Shown: positions 15,277 to 27,584 of the stretch, piece after piece
Layout of the letters: every line of letters begins with the position of its first letter
Numbering within the stretch: the first letter of the stretch is position 1
Assembly: GCF_001039355.2 (NCBI RefSeq)
Contig: NW_019775524.1
Span: forward strand, 1,232,065 to 1,296,064
DNA: 64,000 nt
Direction of reading: 5' to 3'
DNA from: Lingula anatina
Lineage: Eukaryota; Brachiopoda; Lingulata; Lingulida; Lingulidae
Notes under the pieces: model-generated
The model's input: the letters and a program-made list of their open reading frames with translations, nothing else
Database searches by the model: none
Told to the model about the DNA's origin: nothing
Translations under genes and position numbers: made by a program

Positions 15277-18200
15277 TCACGTCTTAATTGTTAAAACCCA
15301 TCCTCCCATAAGCAGGCCTATACCTGAGTAAACAGTACTGTAAAAGCTACTCCCAAACAGTATCAAAAGAGAGAACAGTGGTAGCAGAAAGGCAATGAGT
15401 TTATTAGAAAATAGCTTCTTCCCCGACCAAGCTGTGGTGCAATAGGCAAGAAGCACTGGTAAAGTTAAGAGCAGTATTGCTGACTCTAGCGCCCCCTGTA
15501 GTGTCCTGAGGAATGTTTTTTTAGGTAACCAAATATTGCTGGCCCAGACCGTTTGAGCTAGGATATATACTGCTGCTGTGCAAACTGTTGGAACTTTCTG
15601 GTTAGAATGATGGAGAGAAGAGATACAAATGCCATCATTTTGGAGAAGAAGAAAAACTGCTGAGCAACCCAGTATCTGAAATGAGAGAAATTATGCAATA
15701 ATTTTATATAGCTGATTGCAATTAAATATTTTGCTTTTAACTGTGATGAAGCCTGGTTTTGACTAGTGGTAGTAGCTACTGAAGTATTAAACAAAAAACT
15801 GATATAATCTGAAAGTGGCCATTTGTGTCAAAACGCTAAATATCTTACCCATCCATCCATGTTTTCTGGGTCAGAAGCCAAACAAAGGCTGATAAATGAT
15901 GCCAATGTTGCCAAGTTTCCAAACAGTGGCACCCAAGGAGGGCCTGACACTGCTCCCGATAACAAATCTGGGCTCTGAAAATATGCGACTTCAGCATGTG
16001 AATTCAGCAAAACTTTAATCATGTGATAGCAGAAACTACTTGCATTTTATTAAACCAGTGGCCATGAATAGCTATTTGTGATACAGCTTGAAAGATAATA
16101 TTATAAGCTTAACAGTACAATCTGAATAGTTATTTGAACCTAATTGATATTTAAAGAGATAGCAATTTTTTTGTTAAATCTTTGATTCATTTTAGATGGT
16201 CTGTGGACAGACTGTGGTATATTAATCTCATTGGCAGAGTTGGATCAATCTACATAGAACAATACTTTCATTGGGAATAAACCGTAAGGAATGTTGTATG
16301 AAGTAAGAACTGACCTTGTTCTTTGTGGCATGTAATTTAAACACTGCTGCTGTTCCAGTCCAAGTGAAGGATGATATGTGGAGTGCTGAACCTTCACCAA
16401 GTCCCTTCAAACCCCAGACACTGGCATCCAGAGCCAAGAGTACCACATCCAATATAGTTATCAAAACCCAACTGGAAAACAATTTGAGAGGTTTATCCCT
16501 TGATGAGGACTTTCAAAATAAAATCCCATGATTTAAAAAAATGAAGCAAATATGATGATACCAAAAAAGCTATAGAAAACATACATGAACACATGCTTTA
16601 ATCTCACAACTAAATACTGACCAATATGTCAAGATCATGTCACAGTTCTTGTTGCTCTCGTACACTGTGAGGAAGGAAAATGTGACCAGGAAGGAGAGTG
16701 CGCAGGTTGCCAGCCAGATGCCAGGACCAACAACTGACTCCTCAGTGAACTAAAAAACAGAATTAAAATTGCCTGTTGTGATCTTTCTTGATGATATTTC
16801 CTGCCAATACTATACAGTACCATAGACTAGGATGTTTTTCCCCAGTTTTTCAATCAATTAGTTTTCAGTTATACAAAAGCATACATGTATTTTTCAATCT
16901 TACAAATAAATAAGTCGTTACAAGATCCAACAGTAATACAACAATTTCCCCTCCAAATACTTACATACAGCACCACCAGCATCCCCACGGGTATGCCTAC
17001 ACAAATGGCTAAGATGGCCCTGAGGAGGGCAGATCTGGACGTCCATTTTTGTGACACTGCAATCACTGTGACATACAGACTAACCACCAACCCAAGCATC
17101 CTATAAATGAAATTAAGTATCTGAACATGTGTACAGGATAGAACTTAAGGAGGCTCTCTCTCAGTTCAGAAACACCATTTCTGTCCTAGCAATTTTGATA
17201 AAAATTGTAAGACAAAATCTGCTTACCATATGAGTAAAGCATATGAAAAAGTTGGGGGGGGGGGGGGGGGGTTTGTGTTCAAGAGGTAGCATCCCAAAAA
17301 AGGTCAAGGAGTTTGTAAACAAGTCATAAGTGAGTACGTTAGTAAAAGCGTCACTGAGCGTTCTTCGTTAAAGACTAAATGAAGAGGAGACACATACCAA
17401 GGACTGTCAAGTACAGCGATCCCCATGAGGAGGAGGAGGAGGAGGAGAAAATACTGACCAAGGACTGTCCAGTACAGCAATCCCCATGAGGAGGAGGAGG
17501 AGGAGGGCACGCCACACTTACCAAGGACTGTCCAGTACAGCAATCCCCATGAGGAGGAGGAGGAGGGCAGGAGACATTTACCAAGGGCTGTCCAGTACAG
17601 CAATCCCCATGAGGAGGAGGAGGAGGAGGGCAGAAGACACCTACCAAGGACTGTCCAGTACAGCAATCCCCATGAAGAGGAGGGCAGGAGACACTTACCA
17701 AGGACTGTCCAGTACAGCAATCCCCATGAGGAGGAGGGCAGGAGCCAGGTGTCTCAACACTGGAGCACTGACTGTATGGAACATGGTCAGCTTCAGCAGC
17801 AGTAACCCCCACAGCAGGAAGACAGTACCTAGAAAAGTCAGTATTAGAGGTTTATTGTAAAATTCATGCACTGTCACACACACACAAACAAAAAAATGTT
17901 GAAATTTATAGCTACCAAAGCAGGCTGAGTCAAAACATAGACATTTTAAAACATGTCAGTGTGTCTTACCCAGTACATCCAGTATGTCTGGCTCTTCCTG
18001 GACTATAGAGTGCAGCAGTGGTTGCAGGAAAGGCTGCACGTTGAGTGCTACTGCCAATCCTGTGCTGATAAAATATGCCAGCACCTGAAAACAGAGGCCA
18101 AATATGTTAGCTATGAAAACACTAGTGAAAGCTCCGATTTCAGCTTAAATGCTTTTTGGGAAATAATTACAAAATATTGCATGCAATTTGTACACAAGTG

Positions 18201-18767
18201 TCTGTTTGGAAGACACTTAGTAAGATCTTACTCTGTATTAGGACTGTTTTGACAGAAGCTTAAAATGGGATTACACTCATGACTGCAAGAGAGAGCAATG
18301 AAAATAACTTCTTTTCAAAATGAGAACTAAGAACCTCTTTTTTGTAAACACTGAATGAACCAAGCCTTGAATTGAAACACCAATCCTAACACACCTATTC
18401 TTCATTTTCCACATAAACCTACCACATTCATTGATAATTGCTTTCTTTTCTCAAACAGGTGTATTTTGGTGACAACTAAAGCAGTCAGCAGAACTCCTAT
18501 CCTCTCCTGTACAGACATCATCAGGGTCCACTCACTGGTCACTCTGTACAGGTGGGTGACACTGGGCACCTTCACAAACTGAATGGACACCACCAGCCAG
18601 GCCACAAACCAGGCTATCTTCCCTGCATGGTACAACCTGGAATGGTAGGACAGGTTAACAGCTCCTGAATTATGATATTTAACATGGCTTTTTTCCCCCT
18701 CCAATTTTCAACTGAAACTATACCTCATCCAGACTCAATATATAATCACAGATGTGCTTTGGTAAAG

Positions 18768-18820
<53 letters not shown>

Positions 18821-21521
18821 CACATGGCAAAGAACATAATAACGTAGTCGACTTACTTGATCACAGCATATGAAGCCAAAAACCCCGAGACAGCTAACAA
18901 CGGTGCACTGTAGAGATGTCCTGCCTGCAGCACCACTTCACACATCACAAACACTGGAACCACACACAGGGATATATATATATATATATTATGGACTATA
19001 TAAAACTGAATTTACATCAACGGAATAACAATACAAAAATATCAACAGCTGAGATTCCAGAAAACTTGATTTATGATGATTCTTGATGTGTTTTCAATAG
19101 GTGGAGAGATAAGACCTCCACTCCCCTCCCTCACCCCACACATTTTAAAACAGACTCATACAAATGTTTTCAATTAAAACAGAGCAGAGATTACATTACC
19201 TGAAGCACACAAAATGATGACCAGTCCGAAAATGTCCCCAACTGCAGCCAGAGTGGTCAGAAGAGTAAAGGCGATGGACAACAGAACCAGCAAGAGGGCC
19301 AGGTCAATGTGGAGACCTACCCGGGGCAGATAGTAGCTGTTGGTCAGTCAAGGACTGGTATGCTATTTGTTCATTTAAAGATGAAAGTGGACTACTTGAA
19401 AAAAAAGTCCTTCAGACATAAGCACCAATAGCCTGTAGCCTATAGGGTTTGTGGGAAAAGACATAAATTACCCATATATTGAGACATACAGATTAATCTG
19501 GAATATTTTTGTCTTTATTAAATGATCAAGACACACAAACAAGAATACACTTATTTAAAGCACAAATCAATACACACACACAAACAAACACAAAGGATAC
19601 ACAAGCCTCCATGGCATAAGATAAAATATGACTGCATAGTAGAACAGGAGACACCCAAACACCAGCCATGACAGAGGCTACAATGACAAAATAATAATTA
19701 TATCAGGCAATAAAATAGAATATTAAAATATTCAGTTTGTTTCTTTTGACCTTAAAAACTCAAGTTAGAAAAAAAAACTAAAAAGAAAATACTTATGTTT
19801 GTCAGAATGCTCAACTGATACTTTTGCCTTTTGCATACCAGATGTTTTCTCCTTTGTAAAGTTATTGCAAATACAGCATGAAGCCCAATGCCAACTGGTA
19901 ACCATGGCAACAGATAAGACGACATCTCATATCTGCCAAGGACATTGTTTAACAAGGTCAGTACCACACCCAGTGAAAACCACCTCAATCTTCCTAACTG
20001 AACTTCTTGTATTCCTAAGAAAGAAAAGATTTATTGTTTGTTAGTTATTTTAAATGGCCAATATTACAATTAATAATAATAATAATAGTAATAAGATTCT
20101 TATATGGCGCCTTACATTCTATCTCAAGGTGCCTTACAATAATGGCTAATATACTAAAATCATTAAAATGACAATATTTTAATTTTAAACTCTCATTGGA
20201 AACCATTTAAAATTTACACTACTAAAAATCAATCTTATTAAAATACATATATATATATATATTAAAAAAATAAAATCTAAGAGATATATTACTATTAGTG
20301 TTCCCTTGGATAATGGATCTAAGATGTGGCCAATGCATTTCCCTAATAATTATTTATCTTCCAAAAGTGATATATTTCTGCCAAACTTAATAATCATGCC
20401 AGGTCAACACCACTTAATATAGGAATGGTGTCAGTTAATCCTCCAAAGTTCAACCTGATAGCTTGGCAAGTTGTTCAAGGTGACTCCCGTTTACGCCACA
20501 ACAAAACACAATTATTCAGCAAATAATTTTCTCAAAATTCGTGGGAAATTACAAAAGTGTTTACACACACAAATGTGCAAAGAAAATCTAATAAAAATTT
20601 TATCTTCCTTTTAACTTTTTAAAATCAATTTTTAATTACAGTCTTTCTACACATAACTGTTCGGAACATGTATACACATGTAGATGTATATTACCTGCAT
20701 AATCTAAGACCTGCTTGATACTGAGAAATGTTCCAAGAAATAAACTCAGGAAAACTAGGAATATGAGACAAATCTGAAAAAAAGACACTGAAACACTTCA
20801 TATAAGAAAAATTAGAAAAAAAATCAATATAAATTGTTGTTGTTTATTAAAAAACAAACTAGTTGGATTGGTTCTTGTCTCATTACAGAAATGACTGCTT
20901 CAAATCAACAATATTTCCTGACAAATATTCCATTAATAACTGTTTTAAGCCATCATATTTACAATATTTTGGAGGTGAAGAAGGCTCCATCTATCTTCCC
21001 AGGCAGTGATAGCCACTTGCACCATAGGTGGCGTAGTCAAGTAAGCAAGCAAGACAAGAGCAACTGTCTCAGGCTCTAGCACCTGCCCCTTGGGGTCCCT
21101 GGCAGTGGTATCCTTGGTAAAAGAGGACCGTGTTGGTACCATGAATGGTTGCAGTAATATGAAACTGAAAACAGAGCCTATGATCAAATTTCAAATGTTC
21201 TTTCTCTAAGCATCTTTTTTTTTGGTTGTTGTTATCAATCTTTATATGAATAACTACAATTTCATAACTGTGCAATATGATATAAGATATGATTTTACAC
21301 TATTTATTCTTCATGCTGTATTCTACACTGACTTTCATTCTTTATAATCAAGTATAACCTACCCTATGATACAGAAACAAATTGGTGCAATGCTTATCTC
21401 TATCATGGTGGCTGTCATCCATGTTAATAAAACTGTTGACACAAAAGGATACACAGTAAACAGGAATATTTCGATGATCTGAAAATGTAATGTATATCAA
21501 CTGACATCATGACATGTAAAC

Positions 21522-21584
<63 letters not shown>

Positions 21585-21738
21585 TATCTGAGTATTGCTC
21601 AAGGCATCCCTCCCTCCTGATTAATAATCATTTTGCATTAGTAATAAAATCAGAGTGCTAAGGTAAAAGAGAATACTGACCATATCATAACCAATTTTTT
21701 AATGGAAAGTTCAGGTGTGGCACATTCTTTTTTAATTT

Positions 21739-21814
<76 letters not shown>

Positions 21815-24063
21815 ATGTGTATGTGTGCGTGTGTGCAGACACATGTCTATGTGTTTGTTCAGGAGTGTTGGTGACTGATTGTGATATTTAAGTATTGCCC
21901 ATTTAACAGTGTTTCTCATATTCACCTTAGCCAACTCTGGTTCTTCTGCTATTAAAATATCAAACTGCAGCAGAATCCAGCCTCCAGTCATGACAGCATG
22001 CATGTTCAGGGCTGAGATGATACACACATTGAAAAAAGAATGCCTGAAAATAAAAACATGAAAGTAAAGTACATCCACTCTTGCTATATGTAAGACAGTT
22101 GGTTTGGATAAAATGGTTTTAGGGAAGACTTTTAAATGAATAAATACCTCAATTCAAGTATACAGTGAATTTTTATATAAAGCAACAGTTCTTTTGAATG
22201 ATACACTTTTAATGAAAAATTACATTAGTATATTCATCACTTTGTAATAGAGTGCCCCATGTCCATAATGAAATGTATAAATTATTTCATCCCCCGTTCT
22301 AATTTATAATTCTCGAGCTGATGCTAATTACACATTTCTGCCAAAATACCTTGTGTCTTTGAAGTTGGCAAAATTTTATTTACCCTGACAATACTTTTAA
22401 TTTTGCCAAAAATGTTCAGAGGGTACAAAAAATAATAAAATATTCCAGCACAGCCCTAGTAATTGACATGAATTATTTCTGCCCAGCAGACTTTACCAGA
22501 CCAGGGGAACAGCAGAGTAGAAGATGGTCATCTGGCAGCAGACAAATGTCAGAACATAGGCAATGAGGGCACTAGAAATGAGAGCATACAACCATAGAAT
22601 ATTTGGGAAGATAATTAGGCTTCGTTCACATGCAATGTCTATTTTCTAAATTCTATTTTCTATTTGCGGTATGTCTTATGATCACGGTCTGTGCACTGAA
22701 TATCCCGCGGCGTAATTACTGGCAGCGCGAGCCAGTTACTATACGTTACTATAAGTAACTGGCTCGCGCTGCCAGTAATTACGCGGCGGGATATTCAGGG
22801 CACTGACCGTGATCATAAGATAGCGCAAATAGAAAATAGAATTTAGAAAATAGACATTGCATGTGAACGAAGCCTTAGAGATTGTAATTCATTTACAACT
22901 TGAATGCTCTCAGTACTCATAATGGGTACATTCAAAACCAGTTGATCCAGGGACTTACTAGTTTGTGTATAAAATATGGCACAACCCACTGAGATTTAAT
23001 TGCTCAGATTTAATTGAGATTTAATTGCTCAGTCCCTGCTGGGACAGCATGTGGGAGGTGGGAATCCATTGTCAAATGCGGGCATATCTGATCAGCGGAC
23101 TAGTAATTCCAGGGATCAACTGGTTGCCAATGCAGCCGATGTCAACCTTTTAAATGTTAGCAAAAATCAGACATTGATATAACTTGTATTCCTTTCTATT
23201 ATTGCTCCATCCAGTCAAAAATATAGTTTTCTCTTTAAAGTGACTTAAGAAACAGTCCAGCCAGCTAAACAATGGTGGCTCTGAATCCAGCCAGGTAAAT
23301 ACTGCTGGTTCCTGGCAGCTTTTCATCAATTCCACAATGTGTCACTTACTTTCTTTTCTGTCCAACACTATCAAGAATGTGAATTAGACATGCACCCACA
23401 GAAGCTATACCAAGCAATCTGAAATTAAATTAAAAAACATATAAAGACAAGAATTTGGGATATTGCCTCTAGCTAAAACAATCAAACAAACAAACAAATA
23501 AATAAATAAACAATAAAGAACGGAATTATTTGCAGGGCTATGAATATAGCTCTATTTTACAAATGTGTTATCCATAAACGAGACTATGCAGGTACACTAC
23601 TAAATTATCATTATTCACAATCCATAATATTTATCCTTTTTTGAATTGTCATTTGTCACAAAAAATTGTTTACATATACATTACCAAATGAGGTTTGAGG
23701 AATCAAAAAACAATAATTTTAATTGCGTTGTCTATGATGTCACAGACATTGCTTGATAATAAAATCAACAGTCCATATATGGTGAAGTTCATACAGGTAA
23801 ATCTTGTAAATATTCACATCATTTCACAGATTGACCTTCATGGACCTTACCCAGACAGGCAAAGAAATATGTTTAAAAAGCTCTTACACTTCACCGCCCA
23901 GATAAACCATGATGACCAGTCCAGGTAGGAAGGGCAGCACCAGCCGTCCATTGTACTGGAACTGCCTGTGTTCAAACCACTCTGGCTGTTGTCGTCTCCT
24001 GTGCTGTACCTGGTCACCAGCGTCCTGGTCATCCTGAGCTGGGGCACTAGTCCTTTGATGCAT
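15277..24063 (-). CDS. Large polytopic membrane protein, function unknown (908 aa)
   Basis: I do not recognise this family. Nineteen coding exons join in perfect phase: 24063-23888, 23418-23350, 22571-22497, 22043-21926, 21478-21363, 21164-20963, 20773-20695, 20014-19839, 19677-19601, 19336-19200, 18953-18857, 18636-18423, 18084-17970, 17828-17699, 17100-16965, 16749-16622, 16471-16315, 15974-15849 and 15675-15277. The total is 2727 nt including stop. After a hydrophilic, Gln/Asp/Arg-rich N-terminus of about 40 residues (MHQRTSAPAQDDQDAG...), nearly every exon encodes one or two hydrophobic helices, about 18-20 by eye. There is no signal peptide, large lumenal domain, RING or other catalytic motif. 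The final exon has no internal ATG near its start, so ATG-based ORF calling misses it; in frame it adds three further hydrophobic stretches and ends WVLTIKT. The CDS starts two bases into its exon, and a non-coding exon lies upstream (donor at 24634). Two consecutive donors are GTCAGT. Exon 14 of the CDS ends in a minisatellite that repeats its splice donor. Confidence 0.85.
17397..17745 (-). repeat. Exon-edge minisatellite: six copies of an exon 3' end plus its splice donor
   Basis: The unit (54-63 bp) contains the last exon bases ATGGGGATTGCTGTACTGG, then ACAGTCCTTG and a donor GT, then TGTCTCCTGCCC and a variable CTC run leading into the next copy. On the minus strand the exon-end positions before each GT are 17699, 17645, 17582, 17522, 17459 and 17399. 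Donor sequences in that order are GTAAGT, GTAGGT, GTAAAT, GTAAGT, GTCAGT and GTATGT. Spacings (54, 63, 60, 63, 60) are all multiples of three. Only the first donor preserves the gene's reading frame, because in the exon frame reading on gives TGG TAA (stop). Confidence 0.9.
18768..18820. repeat. (ATA)n microsatellite
   Basis: About 17 units within an intron of the membrane-protein gene, 36 bases beyond the donor of exon 18953-18857. Confidence 0.95.
21522..21813. repeat. AT/AC and GT microsatellites
   Basis: (AT)n at 21523-21566 passes directly into (AC)n to 21584. A second (GT)n lies at 21743-21813. Both are intronic in the membrane-protein gene. The minus-strand His/Thr frame here is an artefact. 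Confidence 0.95.
22618..22874. mobile_element. 257-bp near-perfect foldback element with TTA target duplication
   Basis: Almost the whole element is one inverted repeat with a short loop near 22745. The ends are GGCTTCGTTCACATGCAATG and its complement. TTA flanks both sides (22615-22617 and 22875-22877). A 3-bp TWA duplication is typical of PIF/Harbinger-type MITEs (known); assignment to that superfamily is inference. It lies in an intron of the membrane-protein gene. Confidence 0.88.
22936..23125. mobile_element. 190-bp element with about 27-bp terminal inverted repeats
   Basis: The left end AACCAGTTGATCCAGGGACT matches the complement of the right end (GGGATCAACTGGTT with ACTAGTAATTCC inside). 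It contains a short internal direct repeat (GAGATTTAATTGCTCAG). No clear target duplication. It sits about 60 bases from the foldback element at 22618-22874, in the same intron. Confidence 0.7.
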
Positions 24064-24634
24064 CTCTGCAATAAAGAAATAATATATACACACCTTCAGC
24101 TATTGAAAATGGTGGGGCTAAATAACTATAATGATGGTTATGGAGAGGTCATTTTACATGTACCTGCGGTGCAGCCAAGCAGGTCTATAGGTAATGGGTA
24201 ATAAGTAATATTCTCCTCAATTTTAAGATCTTTTCACATTTTGCAAACTGATGTTATTTTTGATGCAGGTTTTCACGCAGGTCTAGGTCTTAAAGCTTGT
24301 TCAAAACGACTTGCACTACAAGAACGTGTTCTAATGCATCCCTTGTTATCCAGTTCACCAACTGCACCCTAAGCATCCAACCGTGAACACCAACATATGG
24401 TTCACACTTATCCCTGCCCTCTTTAGCTAAAGAAGCACTTCTAGAAGTCGCTAACCCTAATCACCCCTAACACAGCCGCTGGCTATGTCTGCCCTTTTCC
24501 TTGGAGTGCAAGCGTACGCCGCCTCCGTCTTAGAAGTTAGATGGATTTGAAAGCACGGAAGCGTGTTTCATTTCGCGCATAACATTTACGCACCGCCTTA
24601 AACACGACACAACTAACAGCAGAACTATACAAAC

Positions 24635-24800
24635 CTGCGATGTTATCTTATTTCTTCTGCGGTCGCGAACAGGTCATCCTTAAACAAAAACACAAAAAAA
24701 TAAGACAAGATTTGTGAATCACCCCGTCTGGGAAATCCCTCACTTAGCGATGACGTCAGAGCAAGTGCTCGGGATTTCGTGACGTAGACTGCAGGCCGAG
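24635..24800. promoter_or_regulatory. Bidirectional promoter of the membrane-protein gene and AEBP2
   Basis: A likely non-coding first exon of the minus-strand membrane-protein gene ends at 24635 (CGCAG then GTTTGT donor); it holds a short upstream ATG frame of nine codons. A perfect CRE palindrome, TGACGTCA, lies at 24751-24758 and a TGACGTA site at about 24779, about 20 bases before the AEBP2 ATG (24801). The AEBP2 5' UTR must therefore be short if transcription starts here. The region is locally GC-richer than its surroundings. Confidence 0.65.
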
Positions 24801-27518
24801 ATGGCGAGCCAGGAGGAGAGCGTGGAGGACAATAGGGGAAGGAAAAACGATGCTGATTACACTAACCATGTGCATGCCATCGCCCAAATGTGCAAGAGGA
24901 ATGGATTTCATACTGGTTACCATCGTGGCGAAAAGGCAACGAAATCGGTGGAATGTAACCTGGATAAAACTGAGGAGTTAGTTCGTGTTAATGGGGGCCT
25001 CTCAAAACTCACAAAACCTTCCATACCAACACTTCGATCTCGCGTACGAAGAAATTGTATAGCTCTTGAAGGGAAGAGAAAAAGGAGGCAATCTCAGGCT
25101 GATAAAACAGAAGAAACTATAGAGTAAGTTTCTAGCATAGTACACAAGGGCTTAGTTTTCTCGATTGGCAGATTTCGTTAAAATTTATTAGGTAATTTTT
25201 TCTTCAGTTGGTATGCTGTGCGAGGTGGTGTGTAAATAATAGATTTGAACTGCAGAAAGCTGGTTGCGTGCAATGCGTGGTGCCCCTGGCAGGATTAACA
25301 CTGTACGGATTGCTGGCTACAGTAGAGACGACTTAAATACAAAGCTGTTGACCATTACCGGCAAAAACGACCATTTTTTGAGTTGGTTATTTTTTAAACT
25401 TGTAACAAGGACAAGATAAGTTGGCTGAGATTAGTTTTTACAAAAAAGGGGCCAGATATGTGTGATTACCTGGGTGATTTTTCTGTTTCATTAATTTCAT
25501 ACATTATGTTATGTGTTCAGCTAAGTTTGAAGTTTTTATTAATTTTTTAAGTTAATTTTTTGTTGAGATTGAAGNCGGCAAAAACGACCATTTTTTTGAG
25601 TTGGTTATTTTTTAAACTTGTAACAAGGACAAGATAAGTTGGCTGAGATTAGTTTTTACAAAAAAAGGGGCCAGATATGTGTGATTACCTGGGTGATTTT
25701 TCTGTTTCATTAATTTCATACATTATGTTATGTGTTCAGCTAAGTTTGAAGTTTTTATTAATTTTTTAAGTTAATTTTTGTTGAGATTGAAGAATGTGAA
25801 CAAAAACAATTCACATTTTTAAGTGTTAATAACCATCTTCCCCATTAGAATAAGAAAGCCTGAAGCATTTTTTATATAAGTGAAAAGGACCTGTTCATTT
25901 GTGGTTAGCGTTCCTACTCTTTTCATTTTAATTCATCTCTGGTGTCATTCCTGGTAAAGAAAGGCCAATAAGGGCAGTGTGTATAACAAAGAGAAATAAG
26001 ATTTATCTTCCTGCTAAAATATTAGGTTTGCCGAAAATACAGATGAATAGTGTATTTTAAGCATAGGTACCAGACTTTATCTATGAATTATTGAAGATAT
26101 TGAACAACAGTCAGCACTTTATGCATTGTCTCTGCTTCTCACACAGTCATTATTCAAATTCATTTTGTATATTGGAAAAAGATCGTTACTGCCAGTAAGT
26201 GAAATACATCAGACTGGTCTTGTTGAATAATAAGATAGTGGGTGGATTTTGTCACTTAACGTTTTGATTGCCGATAAGCTGCAGAGTATACTTGTTTCCT
26301 GTTACTGTTAGAATAATTCTTACAGTTTTAACTGGAGGTTAATTGTAGTTTAATTTGATCATTAGCCTAAAAAATTAGGATGGGTTCAAGGCGCACTGAC
26401 CTGTCAAACAGGAAGGTAAACCAGTGTTTTTGTTTTTAATTGATTGCTATAAAGTTTCACAATGAAACGGGTCAAGTGTTTTAAACTTACCCCGAGTGAC
26501 CCTACAGCAGGTAAATATATGTTATCAGATAGAAGCAGGTTAATCTAGCTCTGCACATCATGTCATGTGTAGTAAGACTGAGACATTTCATAGGAACAAA
26601 GCAGTTCAAAGGTTCTCTTCCACCTGCAGCAGCATGGTTTTTAGGAAGGAAATTGGGTTTCTGGTATGTCTGATAATAGTGTCAGGTTTTTATCACTTCC
26701 AGGGTAGGACTTTTAATGTGAAAATTAGGTAACTGGAAAACCTGTCTTCCTTACAAATGTGCAGTATAGTGCTGGGCACTTATAGTTCTTAGCCAGTTTC
26801 ATAAATTTGATTTGCAAAGTTGTAGGTTTTTAGGATTTATGTGATAAATTATTTTTTTCTCCAGTTGACAACATTATCATATCCCCTCCCGCGCTCCAAC
26901 AATCTTGTTTTCTACACATTTTGAAACCATATAGGTTAACCTTTTATAATAGGATTAAACCTTTCACAAGGGAGTTAGCCATTAAAAGCCAATGTAAAAG
27001 GAATCTTCTTCAAAACCTTGAAATGCACAGAAATACCAAGATGTAAGCACTTTGATAATAACGTGCACAAAGCACTTCTACTTGGAAAGGCTCGAAAGAA
27101 GGTATGGGACATAACGGGAGGTTTTTCTTTGATCAGGAAAGGTTTAATTTTTTTGCTGTGCAAGTTAAAAGGACCTGATGTGTGGCTTTGCCCAGTTGGC
27201 ATGTTCTGATAGTTACACCAGTATATGTTAAACCATCATGCTGAGGATTTGAGTACAGGCCCATTTCTTTCTCTACTTGTTAGCCTTTTTTTTCCAAGAT
27301 GAAATTTAAAAAGTGCCACTTTTATCTGTTGGCCAGGACTCCACGAGTTATGAGGGTTCTCTCTTGTTTTTCTCAGCCAAATGCAACTTTTCTTTTGTTG
27401 CCAGTATTTTATGATGATATCAGTATCAAAAAGACAATTTTTTTTCAACTTTCCTACTTCCATTTTAAGATGAAGACATTCGTTTGAATTTACCAGGTCA
27501 AGTTTAGAGGTCAACAAG

Positions 27519-27584
<66 letters not shown>

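Noticed and set aside
15558-15794. Minus-strand frame ending RKFQQFAQQQYIS as the C-terminus of the membrane protein
   Set aside because: It requires phase 2 after exon 15974-15849, which ends in phase 0. The phase-0 frame runs 133 codons and adds hydrophobic helices.
17304-17860. Reading frames with repeated Cys/Pro/His or Leu/Ser motifs on the minus strand and an Arg-rich frame on the plus strand
   Set aside because: They are off-frame translations of the exon-edge minisatellite; the gene's own frame uses only the part before the first donor.
20945-21275. Alternative frame ending GYHCQGPQGAGA in the region of exon 21164-20963
   Set aside because: The other frame keeps phase with both neighbouring exons and encodes a hydrophobic segment; this one hits a stop and would break the phase.
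21650-22078. His/Thr-repeat protein on the minus strand
   Set aside because: Translation of a GT microsatellite; only the exon at 22043-21926 within it is coding, in the membrane-protein gene.
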